DNA of 64,000 nt from Flaccisagitta enflata (GCA_965153355.1 OZ231126.1:110484001-110548000), one strand, 5' to 3'; numbered from the stretch's first letter, positions 9,666 through 20,610 are shown. A program made the numbers and translations. Notes: generated from the sequence alone by a model not told the origin.

Positions 9666-10490
9666 GGTTGTTAACCATGCTAAAATCTTTATGAATCACG
9701 AACATATATTGAGTCCTTCCATTTGAGTCTCAATACCAAGCTTCAATCAATTCCGTTAAAAATTGCCAAAGTAATCTGTGTTTCTTACTTTTAGGCCGTT
9801 AGGCTGGTTGGGTGGTAGGCTGGTTTAGCCATTTAGAGTACTGAAATCTTAAAAAACCACATGCATATGTTGAGTCCTTCCATTTTGAGATTCCACAACA
9901 AGTTTCAACCAAATTGGTGGAAAAATGCCTAAGTTATGCACATTTTGCACTATTGAGCCATTAGGCTGGTTGGGTGGTAGGCTGGTTTGGCTGGTTAACA
10001 TGCTTATATCTCTATAAATTGCAAACATATGTTGAGTCCTTCCATTTAGAGACTTTCTACCAAGTTTCAACCAAATTTGTTGAAAAATGCCTAAGTTATG
10101 TACGTTTTTCACTTTTAGGCTGGTAGGCTGTTTGGGTGGTAGGCCGGTTTGGCCAGTTAGCATGCTAAAATCTTTATAAATCAAATTCATATGTTGAGTC
10201 CTTCCTTTTAGGGGCTACATACCAAGTTTCAACCAAAACGGTAGAAAAATACCTATGTTATCCACGTTTTTCACTTTTAGGCTGGTAGGCAAGTTGGGTG
10301 GTAGGCCGGTTTGGCCAATTAGTATGGTAGAATCTTTACAGATCAATTACATATGTTGAGTCCTTCCATGAAGAGACTACATGCCAAGTTTCAATAAAAT
10401 AAGTTGAAAAATGCCAAGTTATACACGTTTTTCACTTTTAGGGCTGGTACGCTGGTTGGGCCGGTTGGAGTGGTCCGATCATAACATACG
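9665..10490. repeat. 162-bp tandem repeat, about five units
   Basis: The motif TTGAGTCCTTCC recurs with GAG at 9711, 9872, 10034, 10196 and 10358, giving a period of 161-162 bp. Each unit contains a GGCTGGTTGGGTGGTAGGC block. It is directly adjacent to the 13-bp minisatellite, inside a RAG1L intron. Confidence 0.9.
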
Positions 10491-10767
10491 CATAGAATGC
10501 TAAGTGGCTTACCCTAGTACAACTTCCCTCCAAATATGAAGCAAATCAGTTGAGGTGTTTAAAAGTTAGCCCAGTTTTATAAGTGACGATGACAATGACA
10601 GCGATACCCACCCGCCTCGAATTATAGTCCCCGTTGGAATGGAATTCCATCGCGGTCAAAAATTTGGTGCTCTAGAATAAGAGACAATAAAAACACATGA
10701 ACAAAAGCATAAATATGCACATGAAAAGTCACACACTAACGTGCATGTGCATTCACTTGTAAACAAA

Positions 10768-10768
<1 letters not shown>

Positions 10769-10832
<64 letters not shown>
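10769..10832. repeat. (AC)n microsatellite
   Basis: An uninterrupted AC dinucleotide run of about 64 bp. Confidence 0.95.
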
Positions 10833-10835
<3 letters not shown>

Positions 10836-10965
10836 TATTACTGATAATATTTCAAGAACCCGTACGTGGCAACCTTAGTTAGAGTACGAATGGGCAGTCA
10901 GTCCAAAGTAGCGTGCGGGAGGCCAGTCAGATTGTTAAGAAGGGGTTGTCAATGCAAATGATACT

Positions 10966-11239
10966 AAGGGGGCGTTTCTAGTCAAAGACGATCGCGTTTT
11001 GAAGGGGCCACTCGGTCGCTCGCTATGTTCGTTCACTCGCACCGCTCACTCCGCTCACTCACTCCGCAGCGCTCCGCTTTGCTCCGCTTGCTTCACTCGC
11101 TCGCTCGGTTCACGGGCTCGCTCACTCACTTCGCTCACTCCCTCGTGAGACAGTTGAAATTCTTGAATATGTGTTCACACTGTTATCGCGTTTCACGGGA
11201 ACAAACGCGTTTTTGGCGCTCACTAGAAACACGCCCTTT
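10966..11239. repeat. Short inverted-repeat element with GCTC-rich core
   Basis: The left end AAGGGGGCGTTTCTAGT and right end ACTAGAAACACGCCCTTT are inverted copies, with a second inner pair around CGCGTTTT. The core is a run of CTCGCTCACTCCGCT-like motifs. No target duplication was seen. Confidence 0.5.
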
Positions 11240-11519
11240 GTGTCCCAACCATCCAGCTAACAGGACGACCAAGAAATGACACTTATCCCACAATTAGGCG
11301 GAAAAAAAACAAGCGGAAAAAGTATGAAATACATTCTTCAAGCCTATCTAAAAAGAAGAAATTGTAACCTGAGTGAATCAATACCTTTTTATTCGCGTGA
11401 ACGCAACTCTTCTCCCAGCTCTGTTGGTCCGTCCGTCCATCGGTCCGTCTGTCAGTTTGTCTTATTTTTAGATTTTGGGATTTTTGGGGCATTTTAAGGT
11501 GGGTTTAAGAGTGGTTGTT

Positions 11520-11775
11520 AGGGAGGAATGGAACAAAGGAACAAAGGAAGAAAGGAAGGGAAGGGAGGGAGGGAGGCAAGGAAGGAAGGAAGAAAGGAAA
11601 GAAGGAAGGAAAGAAGGGAGGGAAGGTAGGATCGAAGGAAAGGAAGGAAAGGAAAAAAAAAGTAGGAAAGAAAAGGAAAGGAAGAAAGAAAGTCCTAAAG
11701 GAGAAAAGGAAGGAGGGAAGGAAAGGAGGAAGGAAAGGAAGGAAGGAAAGGAAGGAAGGGAGGAATGAAGGAAGG
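11520..11775. repeat. (GGAA)n-like purine tract
   Basis: Imperfect AAGG/GGAA units over about 250 bp on the plus strand; frames through it are low-complexity. Confidence 0.9.
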
Positions 11776-11942
11776 AGTATGTAGTTGTGTGTGAAATTGT
11801 AAAACTGAACACGTAACAGTTGGCTAGTTGGGCTTGTTGCTACTACAGTTCAAATCCTATCATAAAAGGTCGGCTAGAGGAGCAGTTTTTATTCTTTCTG
11901 CGCTCTACATTTTTTCGCGTAATTGTAGGACAATGGGAGTAT

Positions 11943-11979
11943 GGGACATGTGTTAGTTGCATAGCATGCCACTAAAAAC
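11943..11979 (-). repeat. Remnant of an A-family terminal palindrome
   Basis: GTTAGTTGCATAGCATGCCACTAAAAA is a degraded copy of the palindromic A end (described here by position; key part TTGCATAGCATGCCACT). It lies 12 bp downstream of the RAG1L exon 6 donor. Confidence 0.45.
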
Positions 11980-11990
11980 TGACAGAGTAC

Positions 11991-12103
11991 CTCCAGAGGA
12001 AAATCCTCGGGTTTCAAACAAAGAATTTCATCATGGACTTCTGGAATTGCAATGGTTCGGATCAAGGTTTGTCGACACGCATCCGGTAAGGGAACGCGTA
12101 CCC
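11991..12103 (-). CDS. RAG1L exon 6 (segment before first catalytic Asp)
   Basis: The acceptor TTTAG is followed by GVRVPLPDACRQTLIRTIAI, then PEVHDEILCLKPEDFPLE and a GAG|GTACTC donor. RAG1 and RAG1L proteins have a conserved V-x-L-x-x-L/A-x-x-T-x-x-R helix just before the catalytic DG motif, and this exon fits it. The split glycine codon joins correctly to exon 5. The nominal donor leaves phase 0. A second possible donor eight bases further on (T|GTCAGT) would leave one base and would suit the open stretch at 8965-9027. Confidence 0.75.
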
Positions 12104-12245
12104 CTAAAGACAATAAGGACAAAGGAAACTTTATTCCCAATCAGTATTGTTTACAAAAGGGTGAACAATCAACAATGCGGCTATGGTTGTTAAGGTTTTC
12201 AGTGATATTGACCAGCACTTCCAGCATTCAACAATTGAATCTTTT

Positions 12246-12412
12246 TAGTCGCGGACACGCGACTCTACACCTTGCCGTGTCGGTAGGTAGGTCCGTCGGT
12301 CGGTCTGTCCGTCCGTCCGTCACATTTTTGAATTACGAGCGGTTTTCGCATTACTGCTCCTGCCCAACCGTCCGCGACTGGATTGCCGTGTATTCGGCCT
12401 TGTTTTAGTTGG
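12246..12412 (+). repeat. A-family element, subfamily A'
   Basis: The palindrome AGTCGCGGACACGCGACT, then TACACCTTGCCGTGTCGG, a GTCC/GTCG tract, a body with GAGCGGTTTTCGCATTACTG, and the end GCCGTGTATTCGGCCTTG. Closely related copies lie at 51768-51934, 56060-56206 and around 61133-61477. Confidence 0.8.
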
Positions 12413-13019
12413 GTGCACGCGACTCTAACACCTCTCACAAAATTAGGCAAACTGGGATCAGAACTTGTCCATATTTGCTTTTTTGAAGTCCAAAACGGGA
12501 GTCCAGGTTGGTGATAATTTCAAAACATGTTATTCTCATGAGGATTTTACAAAAAAACATTAAACCATGTCATCTAAAAGCTGTAAATAGCTTCATCAAA
12601 TGATATTATGCAAATTTTAGGTTTGGTTTAGCTTCAAATTTGTTGCTGAAACCATTCTATTTGACAAGGGATTTTGATATTTGCAGCTGTCACTGACTAG
12701 TGACTGTATCTTAGTACTGTTGACTCATTTTTGTCAATTAGTGATACAAGAAGCTGAAAATTGAGGTTTTCTTGCCTTTTCCATGGTAAATCTTTAGAAG
12801 GTTTATGAGGTCTCATCATCAAAAATTTCCTCGTCAAAATCAGTCAAAATTTTTTCCTGGATTTTTGGCATAACATTTTCCGAGAGCCACGCACTTTCCC
12901 GGGCGCACGATTTTTGCCTGGTTTGCAAAGATACTACATTTTAGCTACCTGTGTGTCAAATTTCAGCCCACTGAATGCATTATTTCTACCAATTTTGATC
13001 ATTTTGCCAATTCGTTTAA

Positions 13020-13136
13020 TTATGTGAGACGTGTTACAACCCGCTCTGTCCGTCTGTCTGTCGGTCCATCTCACTTTGCTTTTTTCGCCGCCCCTGCCCA
13101 CCCGCACGCGACTAAGGTAGTCTTGTATCCGGCCTA
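13020..13136 (+). repeat. Short A-family element
   Basis: A degraded palindrome is followed by GTCCGTCTGTCTGTCGG, a short body, and CACGCGACTAAGGTAG with the GTATCCGGCC end. The end is about 10 bp from the RAG1L exon 5 splice donor. Confidence 0.7.
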
Positions 13137-13146
13137 ATTTTTTTAC

Positions 13147-13471
13147 CTCCGAGAAATTCAACTACGGGGCAAGTAATTGCATTTTCATGTTCCCGCATCT
13201 CTTTCACGGTTGGCAGGTTGATCCACTCAAGAAAACGTAGTCGAAAATTTTGCCACTCGTTTGCTGTTAAACCTAATTCATTGACTTTGATGTATATGGC
13301 CTCATCCAGACCAATTGAGCGGGATTTAGAAGGCTCAAGGATTTTCCCAAATTCGCCTTCAAATATTGCTTTCCCGATAGAAGCTTGGACTGGATTCTCT
13401 GGATGGTTCTGTAACTGCAAAATGCGGCCACATAATTGTGATACCGACCTGTTATGCTTTTCTGCCAGCGA
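13147..13471 (-). CDS. RAG1L exon 5 (dimerisation/DNA-binding region)
   Basis: The 325-bp exon begins after a TCTTCTCAG acceptor with SLAEKHNRSVSQLCGRILQ. It continues through ASIGKAIFEGEF and GLTANEWQNFRLRFLEWINLP to CPVVEFLG, with a GAG|GTAAAA donor. The order and character match the RAG1 core after the GRP motif, where a helical segment (in RAG1L often of the form L-x-x-x-Q/E-W/Y-x-x-x-R) leads to a conserved Pro. Phase 0 in and one base out both agree with neighbours. A repeat of family A starts about 7 bp inside the next intron. Confidence 0.8.
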
Positions 13472-14006
13472 CTGAGAAGAGAGACAAACCCTACCACATT
13501 ACAGACAAAGAACCTGGTCAATACCTAAAAACGATCTTGAATGAATGAATGAATGAATGAATGAAGGAAGGAATGAATGAAGGACAGGCACATGCACTAC
13601 AAGCAGTTCAAGCACAACTTTAACATTTACACTCTTTTCTTTCACTAAGAACCTTGTTTATAAGAACATTGAGGCTCAGAAATGGAGAAAAATAAGAACA
13701 CTCTTTTTTTCTTTGCTCTAGGCTAATGAAGGAACTGCAGTAAGCTAATAGAATTGTGATTGCGTTATTGTAATCGTTGACATCAATTAGTCCTATACTT
13801 AAATTTGATTGGTTTGTGATTGATATCATGGTTTTCTTAACCTTTCAATTGGCGATCAGAGTTAAATAACAAAAAAAGATATGTAAGCTGGGAATTGGAA
13901 AAATAAGAACATTCCATGAATAGAATTTGAGCTTTAAATTGCCCTCAAAATAGGAACATCGAGCCTCAGAATAACATGTTCTTATAAAAAGAAAAGAGTG
14001 TACTTC

Positions 14007-14608
14007 ACACCATCTGTTCAAACTACCGCCAAGTGGTTTTGAGGAGTACTCTGGATTTTCTGCTTATTTACACTCAGGATGGACTTCCTGAACTAGGATT
14101 CGGCTTTGAAGAAATCTTTCTTGTGGCGCTTTTTGAGAAAAATCCAAACTTGATAATTTTTCATCTTACTCTGCACTTAAAATTTCTTGAGTTATTAGAA
14201 AGTCTTTTTAGATAACATATTTGAATTCCTGATAAATTTCCTTTCATTTGATAGGTTACACAGTATATTTTGATAAAAAAATAGAATTTTCATTTTTAAG
14301 CCACCATTAGATTTTGCACCTGTAGCTAAAGAAATAAAAATTTTATTCTATTTCAAAAACATATCAAATGAAAGGAAATTTCATCAGGAATTCAAATCTG
14401 TTATCTTGAAATATTTTCTATTAGACCTGTAAATTCTGAATGCAGAATTGATGAAATATTATCAATTTTGGACTCTTTTCAAAAGGCGCCACAAGAAAGA
14501 TTTCTTTGAAGCTGGATCCTAGTTCAGGAAGTCCATCCAAAGTGAAAACAAGCAAAAAATCCATAGTACTACTCAAAACCACCTGGCGGTATTTTGAATG
14601 GTTGGTGT
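14007..14608. mobile_element. About 600-bp palindromic element
   Basis: The outer ends share ACACCA and TTCAAA-x-TACCGCC on both arms. Further in, ATTTTCTGCTTATTTACACT and the block containing GGATGGACTTCCTGAACTAG recur inverted near 14,520-14,560. Symmetry continues to a centre near 14,310. No transposase and no certain target duplication. It lies in RAG1L intron 4-5. Confidence 0.65.
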
Positions 14609-14670
14609 TCAACAACACATCATAAACAACAATGACAAAAACGACAATGACAAAACACACAAAAATTCTT

Positions 14671-14937
14671 TTCAGTTGCAGACACGCACCTCAGTAAGAG
14701 ACTTTGTTGGTCCGTCCGTTTGTTAGTCCGTCCGTCGGTCCATGGTTACATAAAGTGGAAAAAAGTCAAAAAGTCAAAAAGTGGGAAAATGTCAAAGGTC
14801 AAAAAGTGGAAAAAAAGAGCGTTTTAGATACTTTTTGCTTATGTTTGTGTGTGTGTGGGAGGAGTGGGGTGTGGATGGGGGTTGGTCGCCCCTGCCCTCC
14901 CATCCGCAACAATAGTGTGACCCCGCGTCACTTGTTT
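14671..14937 (+). repeat. C-family element
   Basis: It begins AGTTGCAGACACGCACCTCA, has a GTCC tract, a body with AGCGTTTTAGATACTTTTTG and GTGTGGATGGGGGTTGG, and ends CCCCGCGTCACTTG. It terminates about 37 bp from the RAG1L exon 4 donor. Confidence 0.75.
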
Positions 14938-14973
14938 GCCAATAATTTTTTAGCTAGTTATACTCGCTTTTAC

Positions 14974-15162
14974 CTCCAACAAATCTATTACTGGCTTCAA
15001 CTTTACTCTGTGCGTCCCTGGAGCCAGTAAGTCGAAATCGTCTACGGATGGCCGACCGCATTTGGGCGGTGGTGGTTGAGTGAGAAGATCCTCAAGACTT
15101 TGCGTAACAACTGGCGCAGATAGTTCATCCTCCGAGAGTCGTTTCTTTGATTTGCGTTGTGT
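14974..15162 (-). CDS. RAG1L exon 4 (GRP DNA-binding segment)
   Basis: The exon is 63 codons in phase 0 at both ends. It starts after TTGCAG with a basic run (TQRKSKKR) and contains KCGRPSVDDFDLL followed by HRVKLKPVIDLLE. In vertebrate RAG1 the start of the nonamer-binding domain carries a GGRP motif followed by a basic helix, and RAG1L proteins carry GRPS plus a basic K/R stretch at the same place. The segment probably binds terminal or signal DNA. The donor is GAG|GTAAAA. A C-family repeat ends about 37 bp into the following intron. Confidence 0.75.
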
Positions 15163-16018
15163 CTGCAAGAACTCGTCATTATCTTAACCATTCCCGTGAT
15201 TCAAACTAGTAATGTTATCATTGTCGGTGCAGGTGGGAACAAATAGGGCAACAGGCGCTTTGATTGGTCTCACTGCAAAATAGCTTTGCTTTACAGAAAG
15301 ATTGATACAGTTCCGTTAAATGTAAATCTTCATAGCATCTTCATAGCATTCGAAATACCTGATACTTTCGATTTATTCTCTCACGAATCTTCTCAACCAC
15401 CATCGAATGATTAGAAATAAGTGTTCCGATGGAGTCTTCGTCATTCTGTCATGTAATTGTAAGATGAAGTCATTTAGAAAAAAATAAAATAAAGCCACCT
15501 AACTTATGTGACAACATTACTAGTCCACACTATATAAAGGACAAGAGCCTTTGGAGCTCTTAATGGTGTTTAATCCGGACCCATCACACCTTTGGCTAAT
15601 AAAGAGAAAACAGTTACAGCCCACTATAATGGATTTGAGAGTAATGGAAATCCACCAATAATTATAAGGGATATAGATATATAGACCCTTCAAGTTAATA
15701 CTCTTTTATTTCTTTTTGGCAATTACAAAAATCCGCCTATATTGAAATTTGTTGGTCCCTTGGTATCCGTTCAAGCCGGGTTTCAACTGAAAATCTGAAA
15801 TATAAACAAATTTTAAAATCATTAAAAATAGAAAGTTTCTGTTCATCTTGAATCCCGCTGATTCAATGAATTATAATTTTCTGTTTGGGGCCTTAGGCAT
15901 TCTGAGGAATATTGTACTACTTGTCAATTAAAACATGAAACGGAGCCTTGGATGGAAGTTTGAATAAGAACATTGAGCCTTAGCGATAAAATGACATGTT
16001 GAAAAAAAAACTCATCAC

Positions 16019-16203
16019 CTTCTGGGTGAGAAGCTCTTTTGAGAACTGTTCTAGGACCCAGTTTGCTGTGTCGAGGGGAGTTTCTCCATGACTTGTCTTC
16101 CGATCCAAAGCCTCACCATAAGTCACTCGGTTTGGTTGCGCCTCACTCATTTGGCACCATTTACTTGGGTGCTTCACATAGCAAAAGCTAAGTTTTCTCT
16201 TAT
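16019..16203 (-). CDS. RAG1L exon 3 (Cys-containing central segment)
   Basis: The exon reads from HKRKLSFCYVKHPSKWCQM through GETPLDTANWVLEQFSKELL to LTQK, then an AAG|GTGATG donor. The H-P-x2-x-C pattern is reminiscent of the segment before the N-terminal zinc-binding cysteines of vertebrate RAG1, but the match is short. Phases fit both neighbours: two bases in, phase 0 out. The stretch containing GETPLDTA also resembles an ankyrin-repeat motif, so an ankyrin-type origin cannot be excluded for this exon alone. An A-family repeat begins about 29 bp upstream of the acceptor. Confidence 0.6.
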
Positions 16204-16231
16204 CTCATTTATATAATTAAGATATTTTTTT

Positions 16232-16305
16232 TTAGTCGCAGACACGCGACTTTACATTTTGCCAAGTCAGTCAGTTCGTCTGTCTGTCTGTCCGTCCAAC
16301 CAAAA
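16232..16305 (+). repeat. A-family 5' part (palindrome plus GTCN tract)
   Basis: AGTCGCAGACACGCGACT is followed by a TTGCCAAGTCAGTCAG segment and GTCTGTCTGTCCGTCC. The body is missing or too diverged. It begins about 29 bp upstream of the RAG1L exon 3 acceptor. Confidence 0.65.
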
Positions 16306-17398
16306 TATTTCCAAAATTGTGAGTGGTTTTTGCTGATTAAGAATAAAACAAATACTAGTACCTAAACCACCCACCAAACAACTTCCACATCTCTAAGTAA
16401 AGTGTTGAACTTCAGTAAAGTCACAGACAAAATTTAATGAGATTTTTGAAACTAAAAATAAGTTTGATCATTTTTATTAATGATATTTTTGCATGAAAGA
16501 TAATTAATGTCTCACTGAAATGTAAAAAATAAAAAGATAAATGATGCAAAAATTGTGAATTTATAAAGAAAATTTGATTTTGCAATTGGAGTTGTCCTGG
16601 GAAAAATTCTAAGCCGGCTTCCAATTTAATAAATTTACATTTCCAAAACAGTTTCATTGTAATAACATAAAAGAATAGGGCTATGTTCTTAGAAATGCAA
16701 ATATTTGCATCTGGAGACAGACTTAGAATTTCACCTGACTGCTTCTTTAATTCTTGCAACTGTATTTTCAGGGAATCCTTGACAATGAGTTATTGTTTTT
16801 GTCTCTCATCAATGCAATAACAAGTTTATTGATTTGTCTTTATTTTAAAGCATTGTGTATGTGAATAATAAAACTAAAAAAACAAAATATAATTTGATTT
16901 GTTATAATTTAAGAATATAGCGACGGTATGGTTGTCTAATTTTGCCTTCATTTGCACTGTGACTTAAGTATTTTTATTCATGGTCACATGTTCAATTCAA
17001 AGAAATTCAAATCTTTATTTCTTTGGTTAACAGTTTGAGCTATAGCTTCATTAAAAACAATGAAGCAGAAAATAACCCTCTAACTGAAAGCCGTATTGCT
17101 CTAAACATATTGTTTTTACCTACTATTCACTTTTTAGAAATAATGGTTTACTAATATTAGTTAAAAAAGACAAAAAAATCCAACAATTGCTATATAAAAC
17201 ACCCACACCGTTTAATTTCATACATTAAGATGAGACGAAATTGCCGATAGAAAGCTCCTAATCTCAGGGCTAAAGTCAACTTCCTGTTAAGGGTGAACAA
17301 GTTGACAAAAATGAAATGGTCAAAAAGGCAATGAATTTATTGCTGGTTGTGCTTGCATAATTTCAGTAGGAAGGATCAAGGAGCACTAAAGAAACACT

Positions 17399-17556
<158 letters not shown>

Positions 17557-18029
17557 AGTCTACTGTCTACCTACAAAGTATCTGTCCGTCCATATGTGCA
17601 ACTGCCTCTCTATCTTTCTGTTTTTTCTATGTCTCTATAACTCAAACATCATAAATCCACCTACGAACGGACAAAGTCTGTTGAAAGTTGATGATCTGTC
17701 GTGACAAATTTTGTGGATAGAATGCAGAATGCAGTGAGCATCTTCGTAACACTCATGGTATGGCATGTTTTGGTATGGTATGGTGTGGTATCCCACAAGC
17801 ACGAGCACGAGCGTCCACGGCGCGGTATTTACGTCATAAGGCAATGTATCAAGTTAGAAATCCAGGCGAAAAGAATGTCACATATCGAGTAGGGATTTAC
17901 AATATGTATTCAATGCACATTACATCATCGCAGCTCATAAAGCTCCTTCGTTCAGTAAACTAGCTTCTTATAATCTTATTGGATATATTTGTTTCTAATG
18001 AGACAGCAAAAGAACAAGGCCAAGTAGGC

Positions 18030-18140
18030 CAATAAGGTGCGACGTGTGGATAGTCTAACGAATGCATTACCGACCGACAGACAGACCGACCGACAGACGG
18101 ACACAGCCAGTTGTAGAGGTACTTTGTCGCACCTAAAAAC
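18030..18140 (-). repeat. GTCN-tract repeat of another subfamily
   Basis: AACGAATGCATTACCGACC leads into a GACAGACAGACCGACC tract, then CCAGTTGTAGAGGTACTTTG and CGCACCTAAAAAC. A partial relative lies near 7,725-7,990. It sits about 80 bp from the RAG1L exon 2 donor. Confidence 0.55.
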
Positions 18141-18222
18141 TAGCGAGGAACAGCGTAATTTCTCAGAAGTCAGTGATGTTTGAGTTTCCAAGGAGATCGA
18201 TCTTATCGATCCTGAAACTTAC

Positions 18223-18298
18223 GCTGAGATACTCTTGGAAAGATAAATTTGGAACAAAAGACATCGTTTGATTCCCGTTGGCAAAATTGAATGAGTTG
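18223..18298 (-). CDS. RAG1L candidate exon 2
   Basis: The open stretch reads QLIQFCQRESNDVFCSK and continues to FIFPRVSQ. It ends at a near-ideal donor (C then GTAAGT). It starts in phase 0 and leaves one base, which pairs with the two-base start of exon 3. It contains two cysteines that could belong to the Cys-rich N-terminal region typical of RAG1 proteins. It lies at the edge of a large purine-rich tract on the plus strand, and that tract supplies a pyrimidine-rich acceptor region in transcript sense. The acceptor choice is uncertain. Confidence 0.5.
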
Positions 18299-18339
18299 CT
18301 TTTGAAGGATTTTGTTTTTAGGAACAAAAGGAGACGAAA

Positions 18340-19240
18340 AATCAGAAGAAGATGACGACGACGGTGACGACGACAACAACAACGAAGAAGAAGAAGAAGA
18401 AGAAGAAGAAGAAGAAGAAGAAAGAAGAAGAGAAGAAGAAGAAGAAGAAAAGAAGAAGAAAAGAAAAGAAAAAGAAAAAGAAAAGAAAAGAAAAGAAAAA
18501 GAAGAAAAGAAAGAAGCTAAGAAAAAGTTAGAAGGAGAACAAAAATCAGGCAACGACAGGAAAGAGAATGGAAGCAGAAGAAGAAGAAAGAAGAAGAAGA
18601 AGAAGAAGAAAAGAAGAAGAAGAAAGAAGAAGAAGAAGAAGAAGAAGACAAAGACGAAAGAAGAAGACGAAGAAAAAGACAAAGAAGAAAACGAAGAAGA
18701 AGACGAAGAAGAAGACGAAGAAGAAGACGAAGAAGAAGACAAAGAGAAAGATGAAGAATAAGATGAAGAAAAAGACAAAGAATAAGACAAAGAAGAAGAC
18801 GAAGAAGAAGACGAAGAAGAAGACGAAGAAAAAGACGAAGAAGAAGACGAAGACGAAGAAGAAGAGGAAGATGAAGAAGAAGAAGAAGAAGACAAAGAGG
18901 AAGAAGAAGAAGAAAAAGAAAAAGAAAAAGAAAAAGACAAAGACAAAGACAAAGACAAAGACAAAGACAAAGGCAAAGACAAAGACAAAGACAAAGACGA
19001 AGAAAAAGAATAAGAAGAGGAAAAAGAAGGAAAAGGAGAAAAGGAAGGAGAAAAAGATGAAATTTAAGAAAAAAGAAAAGAAAAGATAAAAAAAAGAGGA
19101 TGAAAAGAAAAGATGAAAAAAAAGATGAAAAACAAAAGGGCGAGAAAAAGAGAGAGAAGAAAATGAAGCATCAGAAGACTAACAAATAGAAGTAGAAGTA
19201 GAAAAAGAAAAAGAAAAAAAAAAGAAAAGAAAAAAGAGAA
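18340..19240. repeat. 900-bp purine-only-like tract (GAA/GAC/AAA)
   Basis: The plus strand is almost entirely A and G with scattered C, in GAA, GACGAA and GACAAA units. It is strongly strand-asymmetric. Long Glu/Lys-rich and Ser-rich frames here are artefacts. It lies in the RAG1L intron between candidate exons 1 and 2. Confidence 0.9.
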
Positions 19241-19455
19241 CAAGTGACGCGGGGTCTGTGTCGTTGGACGGGTGGGCAGGGGCATCCAACCCCCATCCAC
19301 ACCCCAAGCCACCTCCAACACTCAAACATACACAAAAAGTATCTAAAACGCTTGTTTCCCCACTTTTCAACTCGATGACCGCTTCCGACGGACGGACCAA
19401 TGGACGGACGGACGGACAAAGCCTCTTATAGAGTTGCGTGTCCGCAACTGAAAAG
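19239..19455 (-). repeat. C-family element
   Basis: Read on the minus strand it runs from AGTTGCGGACACGCAACTCT through a GTCCGTCCGTCC tract and AGCGTTTTAGATACTTTTTG to CCCCGCGTCACTTG. It is the clearest full-length C copy and contains no insertion. Confidence 0.8.
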
Positions 19456-19589
19456 AAAAAGAAAAAGAAAAAGAAAACGAAAAAGAAGAAGAATAGATTA
19501 GAAGAATTTAGAAGGAAAGGAAGGACTAATGAGAAAAGGAAGGAGAATTAAGAGGTATAGAGTGAGTAAATTTCTGTTAGCATTTTTGT

Positions 19590-19625
19590 CTCTCTCTCTC
19601 TTTCTCTTTCTCTTTCTCTTTCTCT

Positions 19626-19686
<61 letters not shown>
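19590..19686. repeat. (TC)n/(TTTCTC)n tract
   Basis: Perfect and near-perfect TC dinucleotide and TTTCTC hexamer repeats. Confidence 0.95.
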
Positions 19687-19691
<5 letters not shown>

Positions 19692-19911
19692 CCCTCTCCT
19701 TAATATATGCATTGTTTCATCTCTATAGGAGGCTTTGTCCGTCCTTCGGTCTGTCCATCCGTCCGTGGCATTTTTTTTTTGTGTTTGTAAAGTCACGCAA
19801 GATCTCTTTCTGTCCCTCTTTGTTTTCCGCCTTACTTTTTTCTATTTTACCAGCAGCTTTTCAATTCTTTTTTCCCTTTCTCCTTTGTTATCATCCTCAA
19901 AAGAAGTGTAC

Positions 19912-19979
19912 TGTTGCGCGAGTCGACTGAGAATTGATTTGCAAAACAGCTTTCAAAAATGAATCTTCGTGATGAACAG
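19912..19979 (-). CDS. RAG1L candidate exon 1 (N-terminal region)
   Basis: The acceptor is strong: a long T-rich tract ending in CATTCCAG. It is followed by an open stretch reading VHHEDSFLKAVLQINSQ, with a GT donor after the codons for TRAT. The exon begins with two bases of a split codon and ends in phase 0, matching candidate exon 2. Assignment to the RAG1L gene rests on position, strand and phase. I do not recognise a RAG1 motif in this piece. An upstream exon ending with one extra base would be required. Confidence 0.45.
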
Positions 19980-20399
19980 CTGGAATGAAAAAAAAATTAA
20001 AAGAAATAAAAACAGAAATACATGTGTCCTCTGCTGAGTTATACGCGGAGAAAATTTTGTGGTGAAGCAACGTGACAGATCCAAAATGCCATAATGAATT
20101 CTGCATATTGCAGTTTTGAACTTGCAAACTTTGATTATAGATTGAAACTGTTATACTGTAAAGAATCATCTCCCCCATATGATGCTGTATTTTGAAAAAT
20201 GGATTTTATCCTGGATATAACTGATTATGAAACATGAGAGCAAATGAAATTAGATAGCAGATGAACACTTAAGTGTAAGGAAAGGATTCAAAAATTTTAT
20301 TGGAAAGCAGGTATTTTGGTGGTGGGTGGGGGCGGGGGCAACATCAAAGCACCTTTATTGAACTAAGCCATAGAGGCATTATCTGCGGGCGTTAGGTTT

Positions 20400-20610
20400 G
20401 GCCGCACTGTGGGGCGGATGAGTGGGGAGGGGAGTGGCTGGGGCGGATGAGCAGGGGGAGGGTGGGGGGTGGATAAGTGGGGGGAGGGCGGGGGCGGATG
20501 AGTAGGGGGGAGGGTGGGGGGCGGATGAGTGGAAGAGGGTGGGGGGCGGATGAGTGGGGGTGGAGGGTGGAGGGCGGATGAGTGGGGGTGGAGGGTGGGG
20601 ACAGATAGGC
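20400..20610. repeat. G-rich minisatellite
   Basis: Units of GGCGGATGAGTGGGGG type with GGAGGGTGG spacers, imperfect, period about 25-30 bp. The strong G runs on the plus strand could form quadruplexes. Confidence 0.8.

Noticed and set aside
9078-9726. Two frames with 13-residue repeats
   Set aside because: They result from the 13-bp minisatellite; no other coding evidence.
17635-17892. Candidate RAG1L exon with His/Cys-rich peptide (IPYQNMPYHECYEDAHC)
   Set aside because: Driven by a GGTATGGTATGG tract, with no splice sites in matching phase.
18203-18994. 263-codon Ser/Phe-rich frame
   Set aside because: It is read-through of the GAA/GAC tract; only its last about 25 codons (18223-18298) look coding, and those are placed in the RAG1L gene.
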